Shown: positions 1 to 7,706, numbered from the stretch's first letter. The stretch is 56,906 bases of DNA from CAXSEF01 sp050920955 (GCA_050920955.1 JBPBQS010000237.1:1-56906), one strand, 5' to 3'. A program made the numbers and translations. Notes: generated from the sequence alone by a model not told the origin.

Positions 1-5
1 CGGAC

Positions 6-935
6 ATGCCGGACGGGACGGGGCGCACGGCGCTGGTCACCGGGGCGACGCGGGGGCTCGGGCTGCACGTGGCCGAAGGGCTGGCGCGCGGGGGCATGCG
101 CGTGGTGCTGGCCGGGCGCGACCGGGCAGCGGGCGAGGCGGCGGCGGACGGGATACGGGCGCGGGGCCGCGAGCGGGGGCACGAGGCGGCGGTGTCGTTC
201 GCGGCGCTCGATCTGGGCAGCCTGGCGGATGTCGCGTCCTTCGCGGAGAGGGTGGCGGCGGAGTATCCGCGGCTGGACCTGCTGGTCAACAACGCCGGGG
301 TGATGGCGATCCCGGCGCGCCACGTCACGCGCGACGGGTTCGAGCGGCAGTTCGGCGTCAACCATCTCGGGCATTTCGCGCTGACGGCGCGGCTGCTGCC
401 GGCGCTGCGGCGGGGGGAGGCGGCGCGGGTGGTCAGCGTGGCGAGCCTGGCGCACCTGCGCGGGCGGATCGATTTCGCGGACCTGAACGCGGTGCGGCGC
501 TACGGGGCGTGGCGGGCGTACACGCAGAGCAAGCTCGCGGTGCTGATGTTCGCGCGCGAGATGCAGCGGCGCAGCGTGGCCGGGGGCTGGGGCGTGGCAA
601 GCCTGGCGGCGCATCCGGGGATCGCGCGCACCGAGCTGTTCGAGACCGGGCCGGGGACGGGACGGCGCGGCGGGTGGTCGCCGGAGCGGCTGCTGATGCG
701 CGTGGGCGGGCGGCTGTTCGCGCAGGGTGCGGAGCGGGGGGCGTTGCCGATCCTGTTCGCGGCGGTGGCGCCGGGTGCGGAGCCGGGCGGCTACTACGGG
801 CCGGACGGGTTCCGCGAGATGACGGGCGATCCGGCGCCGGCGCGCGTGTCGGCGGCGGCGCAGGACGCGGCGGCCGGGGCGCGGCTGTGGGCGGAGTCCG
901 AGCGGCTGTGCGGGGTGCGGTTCGGGGCGGCCTGA
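6..935 (+). CDS. Short-chain dehydrogenase/reductase (retinol dehydrogenase-like)
   Basis: A 309-residue classical SDR oxidoreductase. The dinucleotide-binding TGATRGLG motif is at residues 12-19, NNAG at 95-98, serines at 144/147 and the catalytic YTQSK (Y172, K176) follows. The extended C-terminal third, with a PG...TEL segment after the catalytic site, resembles the retinol dehydrogenase/WWOX-type SDRs. Members reduce or oxidise carbonyl/alcohol groups with NAD(P)(H); the substrate cannot be read from sequence. The ATG lies 6 bases into the window, so any ribosome binding site or longer start is out of view. Confidence 0.88.
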   Translation: MPDGTGRTALVTGATRGLGLHVAEGLARGGMRVVLAGRDRAAGEAAADGIRARGRERGHEAAVSFAALDLGSLADVASFAERVAAEYPRLDLLVNNAGVMAIPARHVTRDGFERQFGVNHLGHFALTARLLPALRRGEAARVVSVASLAHLRGRIDFADLNAVRRYGAWRAYTQSKLAVLMFAREMQRRSVAGGWGVASLAAHPGIARTELFETGPGTGRRGGWSPERLLMRVGGRLFAQGAERGALPILFAAVAPGAEPGGYYGPDGFREMTGDPAPARVSAAAQDAAAGARLWAESERLCGVRFGAA

Positions 936-1022
936 TCCCCCGGGTGGTTGCGGGGGCGGCGCGGGGTGTGCATGGGGAGCGCGGCCCGGTGCGCGGGCGG
1001 ACCCAGGACACAGGAGCGCTCG

Positions 1023-1355
1023 ATGGAGCCGATGAAGCCGATGGAACCCATGAAGCCGATGGAGCCCATGAAGGGCATGGAGCCGATGAAGCCCATGGAG
1101 CCGGTGCCGGACCATGGCTGGTGGCCGGACGGGCTGGGCGCGCCGTCGTCGAGCGGGTCGCAGAACGGCATGCGCTACGCGTTCTTCGGCGACAAGCACC
1201 GGCTGGCCATCGAGACGGACGGCAAGGTCGTCGTCTACGACAGCGGCGATCACCGCATCAACGGCGTGGCGCAGCAGGACGGGGGGACGCGCAACCTGGC
1301 GTTCAGCTCCGACGACGGGCCGGTGCGCGTCGAGGACCTGCACGAGGCGAAGTGA
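1023..1355 (+). CDS. Small protein with tandem Met-Glu-Pro/Met-Lys-Pro repeats
   Basis: A 110-residue protein whose first 27 or so residues are an almost perfect run of alternating MEP and MKP triplets. A compact polar domain rich in Gly, Asp and beta-prone residues follows (YAFFGDKHRLAIETDGK and beyond). The start at 1023 is chosen because AGGAG sits about 8 bases upstream; an in-frame GTG at 948 would add an unconvincing Arg/Gly-rich leader. There is no signal peptide or membrane segment. I do not recognise a named family. The Met-rich repeat could bind metal or be a flexible spacer, but that is speculation. Confidence 0.7.
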   Translation: MEPMKPMEPMKPMEPMKGMEPMKPMEPVPDHGWWPDGLGAPSSSGSQNGMRYAFFGDKHRLAIETDGKVVVYDSGDHRINGVAQQDGGTRNLAFSSDDGPVRVEDLHEAK

Positions 1356-1626
1356 TCCCCGCGGCCGTGTCGGGGCGTCCGGAAGGGTTCACTTCGGCGC
1401 GAGCGGCAGGGCTGCGGTAAGATAGTGTGCGAGGCTTCGTGGGCGGGGCGCGTTGCCCTGCGCGGCCTGGTGGGACGGGCAGTCCTCTGCCCGCCCGCCG
1501 GTGGGTGGCCGGGACGTGGGCTCCTCCCCGTGTCGCGGCCCGGCCACCCCAGCCCGGCGCGGGGCAGGCCTCGTTCCCGGCGCCCGGGGGCGTTGGCCGG
1601 GCGCGCATCGCTCCCATGTTCACGGG

Positions 1627-2397
1627 ATGACGGAAGTTCCAGCGGGCGCGGTGCTGCGCGTGATCGACCTCGAGACCACGGGCCAGGGGTTCGCCGACGG
1701 CGGCGTGGTCGAGGTGGGGTGGCAGGACCTGGCGCGCGACGCCGGCGGGGCGTGGGCGCTGCGCGGCGGGCCGGGGGCAAGGCTGGTGCGGCCGGAGCAC
1801 CCGATCAGCGCGCAGACCTCGGCGATCCACCACATCGTCGACGAAGATGTGGCCGGGGCGGCGCCCTGGCAGGAGGTGGCGCCCGAGGTGCTGCAGCCGG
1901 AGCCGGCGCCGCTGGCGCTGGTCGCGCACCGGGCGTCGTTCGAGCAGCGCTGGTGCCGGCCGCAGTGGTCGGGGGGCGCGCGCTGGATCTGCACCTACAA
2001 GTGCGCGCTGCGGCTGTGGCCGGACTCGCCCACGCACTCGAACCAGGGGCTGCGCTACGCGCGCAGGCCGGCGGGGCTGGACCGCGACACCGGGCTGCCG
2101 GCGCACCGGGCGGGGCCGGACGCCTACGTCACGGCGTTCCACGTGCGCGACATGCTGGCGGTGGCGGACGTCGCGCAGCTGCTCGCGTGGTCGGACGAGC
2201 CGGCGCTGCTGGTCAAGGTGCCGTTCGGGCCGTGGCGGGGGCGGCGCTGGGCAGAGCTGGGCGAGGACGCGCTGGAGCAGATCCTCGCGGGCGGGGCAGG
2301 CAGCAACGTCGACATGGCGTTCACGGCGCGCACGGAGCGGGCACGGCGGGACGGGGGCGTGGCGGAGGCGCCGGTGCAGAGCGCGCTGGGGCTGTAA
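1627..2397 (+). CDS. DEDDh-type 3'-5' exonuclease (DnaQ/ExoX-like)
   Basis: A 256-residue exonuclease-fold protein. Exo I is DLETTG (D14, E16) and Exo III is HRAGPDA with H150 and D155, so the family is DEDDh. The Exo II region reads HRASFEQRW around residues 101-109: the usual N..FD is H..FE, so the Exo II aspartate is replaced by E106. Other members trim 3' DNA or RNA ends, as proofreading subunits or as stand-alone nucleases such as exonuclease X. No polymerase gene is adjacent. The ATG at 1627 was chosen because it places Exo I near the N terminus as is normal; upstream in-frame starts give a low-complexity leader. Confidence 0.8.
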   Translation: MTEVPAGAVLRVIDLETTGQGFADGGVVEVGWQDLARDAGGAWALRGGPGARLVRPEHPISAQTSAIHHIVDEDVAGAAPWQEVAPEVLQPEPAPLALVAHRASFEQRWCRPQWSGGARWICTYKCALRLWPDSPTHSNQGLRYARRPAGLDRDTGLPAHRAGPDAYVTAFHVRDMLAVADVAQLLAWSDEPALLVKVPFGPWRGRRWAELGEDALEQILAGGAGSNVDMAFTARTERARRDGGVAEAPVQSALGL

Positions 2398-2401
2398 GGC
2401 A

Positions 2402-2525
2402 GGCAAGCATGAGGCGCTGCCTCAAACTCCGCCAAGGGAAGCCCCTTGGATGGCTTCCCTTAAGGTGAGGGATCAAAGGGCCTCGGGCCCTTTGCGGGTT
2501 TGGGCAGAGCCCATGCTTGCTTGCC
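2402..2525 (+). repeat. Family A intergenic repeat, copy A1 (full length)
   Basis: A full copy of a dispersed element of about 124 bp. In order it holds a GAGGC/GCCTC hairpin, a CCAAGGG/CCCTTGG hairpin, a CAAAGGGCC/GGCCCTTTG hairpin and a GGGC-agag-CCC hairpin. The whole is bounded by the inverted pair GCAAGCATG/CATGCTTGC. It lies between two co-directional genes, just after the exonuclease stop. Confidence 0.9.
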
Positions 2526-2607
2526 TGGGTGGGGTAGGCACCGGCGGCTTGCGTGTCTATCACCGGGCCGAGGCGATGGGCCTTCCAACCTGCGCGAGTG
2601 CCGAGCG

Positions 2608-2886
2608 ATGACAGACACCCCTCCCGACCATCTCGCGTCCAACCCGCGCAGCCCGTTCTACGACGAGGCGGTGCTGCAGCGCAGCGTGGGCGTGCGGTTC
2701 AACGGGGTCGAGAAGACCAACGTCGACGAGTACTGCGTGAGCGAGGGCTGGGTGCGGCTCACGGTGGGGTCGAGCGTCAAGCGCGACGGCACGCCGATGA
2801 CGATCAAGCTGCAGGGCACGGTCGAGCCGTACTTCCGCAGCGTGGCGGACGGCGGCGCGGCGCAGCCCGGGTCCGCGGAGGGCTAG
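2608..2886 (+). CDS. DUF3297 family protein
   Basis: A 92-residue soluble protein matching the DUF3297 family: N-terminal PPDHLASNPRSPFYDE, then VGVRFNG..KTNVDEYCVSEGW, then a conserved GTPMTIKLQGTVEPYF segment. It is small, has no signal peptide, and its function is unknown across the family. The start at 2608 gives the length normal for the family. It is followed by ferrochelatase on the same strand after about 100 bases; no functional link is known to me. Confidence 0.85.
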   Translation: MTDTPPDHLASNPRSPFYDEAVLQRSVGVRFNGVEKTNVDEYCVSEGWVRLTVGSSVKRDGTPMTIKLQGTVEPYFRSVADGGAAQPGSAEG

Positions 2887-2988
2887 CTCCCGGCTCCGGG
2901 CGGCGTGCCCGGGGGTGGGCGGGTGGCGGTTGCGCGCCACATCAGCGGGCCGGCGTCCTGTCGGGCGGCGCAAGCAGCGAAGAGAGAG

Positions 2989-4041
2989 ATGTCGGACCTT
3001 CTGGTGAACACGCGGCCTGCCCCGGCGCCCGCCGACCATCCCGCGGTGTCGTCGGGGAAGGTGGGCGTGCTGCTGATCAACCTCGGCACGCCGGACGCGA
3101 CGACGTACTGGCCGATGCGGCGCTACCTCAAGGAGTTCCTGTCGGACCGCAGGGTCGTCGACACGCCGCGTGCGCTGTGGTGGCCGCTGCTCAACCTGGT
3201 GATCCTGACGATCCGGCCGCAGCGGTCCGGCGCCAAGTACGCCTCGATCTGGGACCGGGAGCGCAACGCATCGCCGCTCGCGGTGATCACGCAGGACCAG
3301 ACGACGGGGCTGCGCGCGCGGCTGGAGCGGCCGGGCGGGCGGCTCGTCGTCGACTACGCCATGCGCTACGGCAACCCGTCGATCGCCTCGAAGCTGGACG
3401 CGCTCAAGGCGCAGGGATGCGAGCGCATCCTGCTGGTGCCGCTCTACCCGCAGTACGCCGCGAGCAGCACGGCGACGGTGTGCGACAAGGCGTTCGCGCA
3501 CCTGATGACCATGCGCTGGCAGCCGGCGATCCGCGTCGTGCCGCAGTGGAACGAGGACCCCGTGTACATCGACGCGCTGGCGGAGTCGGTGCGCGAGGGG
3601 GTCGCCGGGCTCGATTTCGAGCCGGAGATGGTGCTCGCCTCGTTCCACGGGGTGCCGAAGCGCTACCTGATGGAGGGCGATCCCTACCATTGTTTCGCGG
3701 CCAAGACGGGGCGGCTGCTGCGCGAGCGGCTGGGCTGGGACGAGACGCGCATGCGCACGACGTTCCAGTCGCGGTTCGGGCGCGAGGAGTGGCTCCAGCC
3801 GTACACGGACAAGACGGTGGAGGCGCTGGCGCGCTCGGGCGTGAAGCGGATGGCGATCCTGGCGCCGGGGTTCGTGGCGGACTGCCTGGAGACGCTGGAG
3901 GAGCTGGGCGAGGAGAACCGCGAGATCTTCGAGCACCACGGCGGGGAGCGCTACGCATACATCCCGTGCCTCAACGCCACGCCGCGGGGGCTCGACGTGC
4001 TGGAGCACGTGGTGCGGCGCGAGCTGGGCGGGTGGGTTTGA
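2989..4041 (+). CDS. hemH: Ferrochelatase
   Basis: A 350-residue protein that inserts Fe2+ into protoporphyrin IX, the last step of protoheme synthesis. Family landmarks are VLLINLGTPD near residue 30, MRYGNPSI, LYPQYAASSTA, the catalytic histidine H220 in SFHGVPKRY, and the C-terminal PGFVADCLETLEELGEE with the conserved glutamate. Length is typical of proteobacterial HemH. The start at 2989 is preceded by a purine-rich GAGAGAG. No other heme gene is in view, so this is an isolated heme gene. Confidence 0.96.
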   Translation: MSDLLVNTRPAPAPADHPAVSSGKVGVLLINLGTPDATTYWPMRRYLKEFLSDRRVVDTPRALWWPLLNLVILTIRPQRSGAKYASIWDRERNASPLAVITQDQTTGLRARLERPGGRLVVDYAMRYGNPSIASKLDALKAQGCERILLVPLYPQYAASSTATVCDKAFAHLMTMRWQPAIRVVPQWNEDPVYIDALAESVREGVAGLDFEPEMVLASFHGVPKRYLMEGDPYHCFAAKTGRLLRERLGWDETRMRTTFQSRFGREEWLQPYTDKTVEALARSGVKRMAILAPGFVADCLETLEELGEENREIFEHHGGERYAYIPCLNATPRGLDVLEHVVRRELGGWV

Positions 4042-4050
4042 GGGGGCGCA

Positions 4051-4101
4051 GGCAAGGTTGAGGCTCTGCCTCAAACTCCGCCAAAGGCTCGCCTTTGGAA
4101 A
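4051..4101 (+). repeat. Family A repeat, copy A2 (left half only)
   Basis: Contains the GAGGC-tct-GCCTC and CCAAAGGC-tc-GCCTTTGG hairpins but not the right-hand pair of hairpins. It directly follows the ferrochelatase stop. Confidence 0.85.
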
Positions 4102-4183
4102 CATTGACCAAGGGGTTCGGGGGCGTTTGTAGTGCGGCGTGGCTGACTCCGGCGTGGATCGGGCGGCCCGGGGGGACGGTGGC

Positions 4184-4390
4184 ATGTGGCGGATCGTGGG
4201 GCTGGCGGGGTGTCTGGCGTGCGGCCCGGTGCTGGCGGCGGAGCCGGGGCCGGCGGAGTGCGTGCCCAGCCACGTCGAGAGCTGCATCGCCACGATGAAG
4301 AACGTGTTCGGCACGCCAGAGCAGACGCGCGAGTACTGCACGAAGGCGGCGCACAAGGCCTGCGAGCCCGAGGCGCAGGGCCCGCAGTAG
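4184..4390 (+). CDS. Small secreted protein with twin CX7C motif
   Basis: A 68-residue protein with a signal peptide (MWRIVGLAGCLACGPVLAAE, probable cut after Ala-Ala). The mature part is about 50 residues with exactly four cysteines arranged as C-x7-C, 17 residues, C-x7-C. This suggests a disulfide-clamped helical hairpin in the periplasm, by analogy with twin-CX9C folds. An in-frame ATG at 4139 would add 15 polar residues ahead of the signal peptide and is less likely. It sits between a left-half and a right-half family A repeat. I do not recognise the family. Confidence 0.65.
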   Translation: MWRIVGLAGCLACGPVLAAEPGPAECVPSHVESCIATMKNVFGTPEQTREYCTKAAHKACEPEAQGPQ

Positions 4391-4413
4391 CCTAGAGCTT
4401 TCTTCGGGACGGG

Positions 4414-4468
4414 TTTCCAAAGGCCTCAGGCCTTTGGCGGGTCCGGGCAGAGCCCGGCCTTGCTTCCT
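4414..4468 (+). repeat. Family A repeat, copy A3 (right half only)
   Basis: Carries the CCAAAGGCC-tca-GGCCTTTGG hairpin and the CGGGC-aga-GCCCG hairpin, ending flush against the stop codon of the convergent HAD gene. Together with A2 it brackets the small secreted gene. Confidence 0.85.
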
Positions 4469-5137
4469 TCAGCCCGGCGCGAGAGGCGACTCGGCGTACT
4501 GCGCCAGGAGCTGCGCCGGGTCGGCGAAGATCGCCATGCAGCCGGCCTCGCGCAGGCCTGCCTCGGGGAAGCCGCCGCACAGCACGCCGACGCTGCGCAG
4601 GCCGGCCTTGGCGGCGGCCTCGGCGTCGTAGGGGGTGTCGCCGACCACGATGGCGTCGGAGGCCTCCAGGCCGGGGATGGCGGCCAGCGCGGCCAGGAAG
4701 ATGTCGGGGTGGGGCTTGGACTTCTCGGCGTCGTCGGAGGTGGTCTCGGCGTCGATCAGGTCGCCGATGTCGGCGAGCTTCTTGTAGGTCTTCAGCTCGT
4801 CGGACTTGGCGGAGGAGGCGAGGATGATCTTCGTGCCGTCGGCGCGGATGCGCTCGAACAGGGCGCGGACGTCGGGGAAGGCCTCGATGCGGCCGAGGTA
4901 GCGCTGCTTGAGGATCTCGCCGCGGCGCTTCTCCAGGGCTTCGCCCTGCGCGTCCAGCTCGTCGGGGGACAGGAACACGGGCATGAGCTGGTCGCCGCCC
5001 TTGCCGATCTGGCCGCGCAGCTCGGGGAGCGCGATCTCGTGGCCGATCTCGGCGAAGGCGTCCTGCCAGGCGCGGGCGTGGTGGTCGACGGAGTCGATGA
5101 GCGTGCCGTCGACGTCGAAGATGATGGCCTTGGGCAT
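4469..5137 (-). CDS. HAD-superfamily hydrolase (phosphoglycolate phosphatase-like)
   Basis: A 222-residue HAD subfamily I phosphatase or mutase. Motif I is DVDGTLIDS (nucleophile D8, D10), motif II is LASSAKS, and motif IV is VGDTPYDAEAA; a helical cap lies between residues 15 and 85. The likely activity is phosphate ester hydrolysis of a small sugar or glycolate phosphate; the exact substrate is not readable. AGGAG lies about 10 bases before the ATG. The gene is convergent with the twin-CX7C gene and lies downstream of the MBL hydrolase on the same strand. Confidence 0.88.
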   Translation of the reverse strand: MPKAIIFDVDGTLIDSVDHHARAWQDAFAEIGHEIALPELRGQIGKGGDQLMPVFLSPDELDAQGEALEKRRGEILKQRYLGRIEAFPDVRALFERIRADGTKIILASSAKSDELKTYKKLADIGDLIDAETTSDDAEKSKPHPDIFLAALAAIPGLEASDAIVVGDTPYDAEAAAKAGLRSVGVLCGGFPEAGLREAGCMAIFADPAQLLAQYAESPLAPG

Positions 5138-5172
5138 GGCGGAGGCTCCTTGGGGAGGCGGGTGGGTAAACG

Positions 5173-5192
5173 ACGCGCGACGCTTCGCGCGT
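5173..5192. terminator. Possible hairpin in the HAD/MBL gap
   Basis: An 8-bp perfect stem, ACGCGCGA/TCGCGCGT, with a CGCT loop between the MBL gene end and the HAD gene start. There is no T-tract, so it could be an attenuator or RNA-stabilising hairpin rather than an intrinsic terminator. Confidence 0.3.
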
Positions 5193-5246
5193 GCGGCGGG
5201 GCAGAGGGGGATGGCACGGTCCGGGCAGGCGTTGGCGGCGGGCGCC

Positions 5247-6134
5247 TCAGGGCCTGGGGATGTAGGCGGTGCCGTCGGCGGCGCGGGCGGGGTGGTCGGC
5301 GTAGCGGGCGTGGTCGGGGATGGCGAGGCGGTCGAAGTCGGCGGACAGGGCGTGCAGGCCGCGGCGCAGCTCCGGGCCCTGCAGGGCGGGGCCGTGGCCG
5401 GTGATCGCGCGCTCCGGCTCCAGGGCGGCGAGGGCCGCGACGGAGGCGCGGGCGAGGTCCCAGTCGGCGGTGTAGTACTTGGGCGGGCCGTGCAGCTCGG
5501 GCGCCTGGGTCAGCACGGCGTAGGCGGATTCCTGCGCGGTGGCGATGAAGGCGTCGGCGGCGAGCAGGGTGCGGTCGGATTCCCGCCACAGCGAGACCTG
5601 GCCGACGGCGTGGCCGGGGGTGTGCAGCCAGCGCCAGCCGGGCATGGACGGCACCGAGCCGTCGGCGGGGAGCGCGCGCAGGCGGGCGCCGAGGTCGATC
5701 GGGCCGCGCGGGTAGAGCGGCGAGAGCAGCGACATCAGGCCGCCGCCGACGCCGGGGTCGGGCGGGGGGTAGCCGGCGCTGCCGTCGAGGTAGGGGTGCT
5801 CGAGCGGGTGGGCGTAGACCGGGACGTCCCAGCGCTCGGCGAGGTCGGGCAGGCCGCCGACGTGGTCGAAGTGCCCATGGGTGAGGATGATGCAGGCCGG
5901 GCGGCTCCCGGGCCCGAAGCGGGCGGCGGCGGCGGCGACCAGGCGCGCGGTCATGCCGATCACGCCGGCGTCGATCAGCACCCAGCCGCGGTCGGGCGCC
6001 GCGGGCGGGCCGAAGAAGGCGACGTTGACGAGGGCGAGGCGCGTGTAGGCGAGGTCGTCCGCGACGGCGTGCACGCCGTGGTCGGTCGTGTCCGCGGCGA
6101 GGGCGGAGGGGTCGATGGGAACCTGCTGCGTCAC
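5247..6134 (-). CDS. MBL-fold metallo-hydrolase
   Basis: A 295-residue metallo-beta-lactamase-fold hydrolase. The metal-binding THGHFDHVGG motif is followed by PGHAVGQ, DAF and GHGPAL histidine/aspartate sites, compatible with a binuclear zinc centre as in lactonases, glyoxalase II-like thioesterases and related hydrolases. The start is a GTG at 6134, supported by AGGAG 7 bases upstream; no ATG is as well placed. The substrate is unknown. Although acyl-lactonases share this fold, nothing ties it to the quorum-sensing locus 8 kb away. Confidence 0.85.
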   Translation of the reverse strand: MTQQVPIDPSALAADTTDHGVHAVADDLAYTRLALVNVAFFGPPAAPDRGWVLIDAGVIGMTARLVAAAAARFGPGSRPACIILTHGHFDHVGGLPDLAERWDVPVYAHPLEHPYLDGSAGYPPPDPGVGGGLMSLLSPLYPRGPIDLGARLRALPADGSVPSMPGWRWLHTPGHAVGQVSLWRESDRTLLAADAFIATAQESAYAVLTQAPELHGPPKYYTADWDLARASVAALAALEPERAITGHGPALQGPELRRGLHALSADFDRLAIPDHARYADHPARAADGTAYIPRP

Positions 6135-6311
6135 GATGAGGCTCCTGCCCGTTGCGGCGCAGGCAGAACGCGGCGGCGGCAGGGGGTTCCCGGGAAGACG
6201 CGATCGTGACTGTGGCGGAGGAGGCACGGGGGTGCGGCGCATTCGACACGGCGGCTTGCCGAGGCGGCGGGGCAGGCTGTCTGATGGCGTGCGGGATTCG
6301 GGGAGGCGGGC

Positions 6312-6680
6312 ATGCGCCTGGGTGTTTGGCTGGCGGCCGGCGCGGCGTTCGGGGCGATGCTGCTGCTCGACACGCAGGCGGTGCTGGAGCTCGGGTGGAT
6401 GGCGGCGCTCGGGCGGCTGGGGGCGTGGCCGCAGCGGCTGCTGGTCGGGCTGGTGGTCGCGGTGGCGGCGAGCCGGCTGGTGGCGGCGGGGCTGCGGCGG
6501 CGGCGTGCGGCGCGGGCCCCGGTGCGTGCCGTGGTGCGCCGGGTGGCCAAGCCGGCGGCGGCCGCGGTCAAGGCGGTGCGCAAGAGCGCGCCGGCGCCGG
6601 CGCCGAAAGGCCGCAGGCCGGCGGCGCCCGGCGTGGCGGCCGCGAAGCCGCGCGGGCCGGGGCGGCCGACGCGCGCCTAG
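6312..6680 (+). CDS. Small membrane protein with basic Ala/Pro/Arg tail
   Basis: A 122-residue protein. An N-terminal hydrophobic segment (about residues 3-25) and a second at 40-60 are followed by about 60 residues dominated by Ala, Pro, Lys and Arg. The tail ends in PRGPGRPTRA, reminiscent of AT-hook or histone H1-like tails. If inserted as a hairpin the basic tail would be cytoplasmic, by the positive-inside rule. It is divergent from the MBL gene across about 180 bases. No named family recognised. Confidence 0.6.
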   Translation: MRLGVWLAAGAAFGAMLLLDTQAVLELGWMAALGRLGAWPQRLLVGLVVAVAASRLVAAGLRRRRAARAPVRAVVRRVAKPAAAAVKAVRKSAPAPAPKGRRPAAPGVAAAKPRGPGRPTRA

Positions 6681-6758
6681 GGGCCGCGGCGGGGTGGCGG
6701 GCCGGGGGCATTGCCGATAAGAGCGGCGGCGGCGCGATCGGGCGCTGCTGGCGGAGGC

Positions 6759-7001
6759 ATGGCGGGCATGGCGGACATCACGGAGCGGCTTGGCACGCTG
6801 GAGGCGGAGAACAGGGTGCTCCAGGGCGTGGTCGCGCATCTGCTGGCGCTGCTGGAGACCGGCTCGCCGTTCGGGTCGGTCGACGCGAGCAACACGGCGC
6901 ACTGGTCGTACGACACCGGCGACGAGGCGTCGCGCGCGGCATACGAGGCGTTCAAGGTCAGGCTGAAGCTGGCGCGCGAGACGGTCGACGCCAACGGCTG
7001 A
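6759..7001 (+). CDS. Small coiled-coil protein
   Basis: An 80-residue soluble protein. Residues 5-35 (ADITERLGTLEAENRVLQG...) form a heptad-like coiled coil. A polar middle follows (SVDASNTAHWSYDTGDE), then a Lys/Arg-rich helix. The 6759 ATG has GGAGG close upstream; an ATG at 6768 is an alternative. Family and function unknown. The next gene has its own upstream region containing a CtrA-type box, so it need not be co-transcribed. Confidence 0.6.
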   Translation: MAGMADITERLGTLEAENRVLQGVVAHLLALLETGSPFGSVDASNTAHWSYDTGDEASRAAYEAFKVRLKLARETVDANG

Positions 7002-7056
7002 TGCACGTCGGGCGGGCGTGATCCTGGTTTTCGGGTCCAGAATGGGGTATCAGGGG

Positions 7057-7072
7057 TTAACGGACCGTTAAC
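7057..7072 (+). promoter_or_regulatory. CtrA-type box TTAA-N7-TTAAC
   Basis: The sequence TTAA-cggaccg-TTAAC exactly fits the consensus bound by the alphaproteobacterial cell-cycle regulator CtrA. It lies about 80 bases before the membrane protein at 7154. TTAA is uncommon outside genes in this GC-rich window, which makes the paired site notable. Confidence 0.65.
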
Positions 7073-7153
7073 GGGCGCTGGTGGCGCGCCGGGCGGGACT
7101 TCCGTTCCCGCCGAGAAAATCCCGGCTCCCTCTTCGTGACCGGGAGTTCCGTG

Positions 7154-7645
7154 ATGGCGATCGACCTCGATACCGTGCTGCTCGACCGCGTGTTCCAGCC
7201 GCTGGCGGACAGCGTCTGCGACCGCGCGAGCTGCTTCGATCTGTCGCGCGCGGCGCTGGCCGGCGTGGTCGCGCTGCAGGCCGTCGTGCTGGCGCGGCAG
7301 GCCGCCGTCGATCCGGGCGCCGCGGCGCTGGGCCTGGTCGTGGTGGCGAGCCTGGTGCAGTTCTGGGCGGTCGGGCGGGTTCTGCGCCAGATCCGCAGCG
7401 CGGAGCGCCAGCTGCGGCCGGGGATGATGAACGTCGCGCGCGTCACGCTGCGCCCGTTCCGCATGGTCTGGCTGCTGGTGGCGGCGGGGTCGGCCTGCCT
7501 GCTCAGCGGGATGCACGAGGGTGCCGCGTCGCTGTGCCCGGTCGCGGCGAACGTGCTGTGGGTCGTCGCCGTGTATCTCATGTCGTGCGTGGCCAGCGTG
7601 CCGTCGGCACGGGTCGGGCGGCGGATGGTGGCGCAGGGGGCCTGA
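7154..7645 (+). CDS. Small multi-pass membrane protein
   Basis: A 163-residue protein with about four hydrophobic segments (roughly residues 27-45, 50-66, 98-115 and 125-145) and short Arg-rich loops, suggesting an inner-membrane protein. GGGAG about 9 bases upstream supports the 7154 ATG. No family recognised. The upstream perfect CtrA-type box suggests cell-cycle or motility-linked expression. It is convergent with the GGDEF-EAL gene across a family A half repeat. Confidence 0.65.
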   Translation: MAIDLDTVLLDRVFQPLADSVCDRASCFDLSRAALAGVVALQAVVLARQAAVDPGAAALGLVVVASLVQFWAVGRVLRQIRSAERQLRPGMMNVARVTLRPFRMVWLLVAAGSACLLSGMHEGAASLCPVAANVLWVVAVYLMSCVASVPSARVGRRMVAQGA

Positions 7646-7653
7646 GGAAGGCA

Positions 7654-7706
7654 GGAAGCAAGGTCGAGGCTCCGCCTCGAGCTCCGCCAAGGGCGGGGCC
7701 CTTGGA
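7654..7706 (+). repeat. Family A repeat, copy A4 (left half only)
   Basis: Carries a GCGGA-free variant of the first hairpin (CGAGGC-tcc-GCCTCG) and the CCAAGGGC/GCCCTTGG hairpin. It lies between convergent genes. The first stem is one base pair longer than in A1, with both partners changed. Confidence 0.85.

Noticed and set aside
2402..2525. Family A elements as a CRISPR array or tandem repeat
   Set aside because: Copies are single, dispersed, in both orientations, and have no spacer periodicity.
2560..4356. Long antisense frame opposite DUF3297 and ferrochelatase
   Set aside because: Low-complexity Arg/His/Pro translation. The plus-strand genes have intact motifs and normal starts.
5247..6134. 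MBL hydrolase as a quorum-quenching lactonase tied to the signalling locus
   Set aside because: The fold is shared by many hydrolases, it is 8 kb from the DSF locus, and DSF signals are fatty acids, not lactones.
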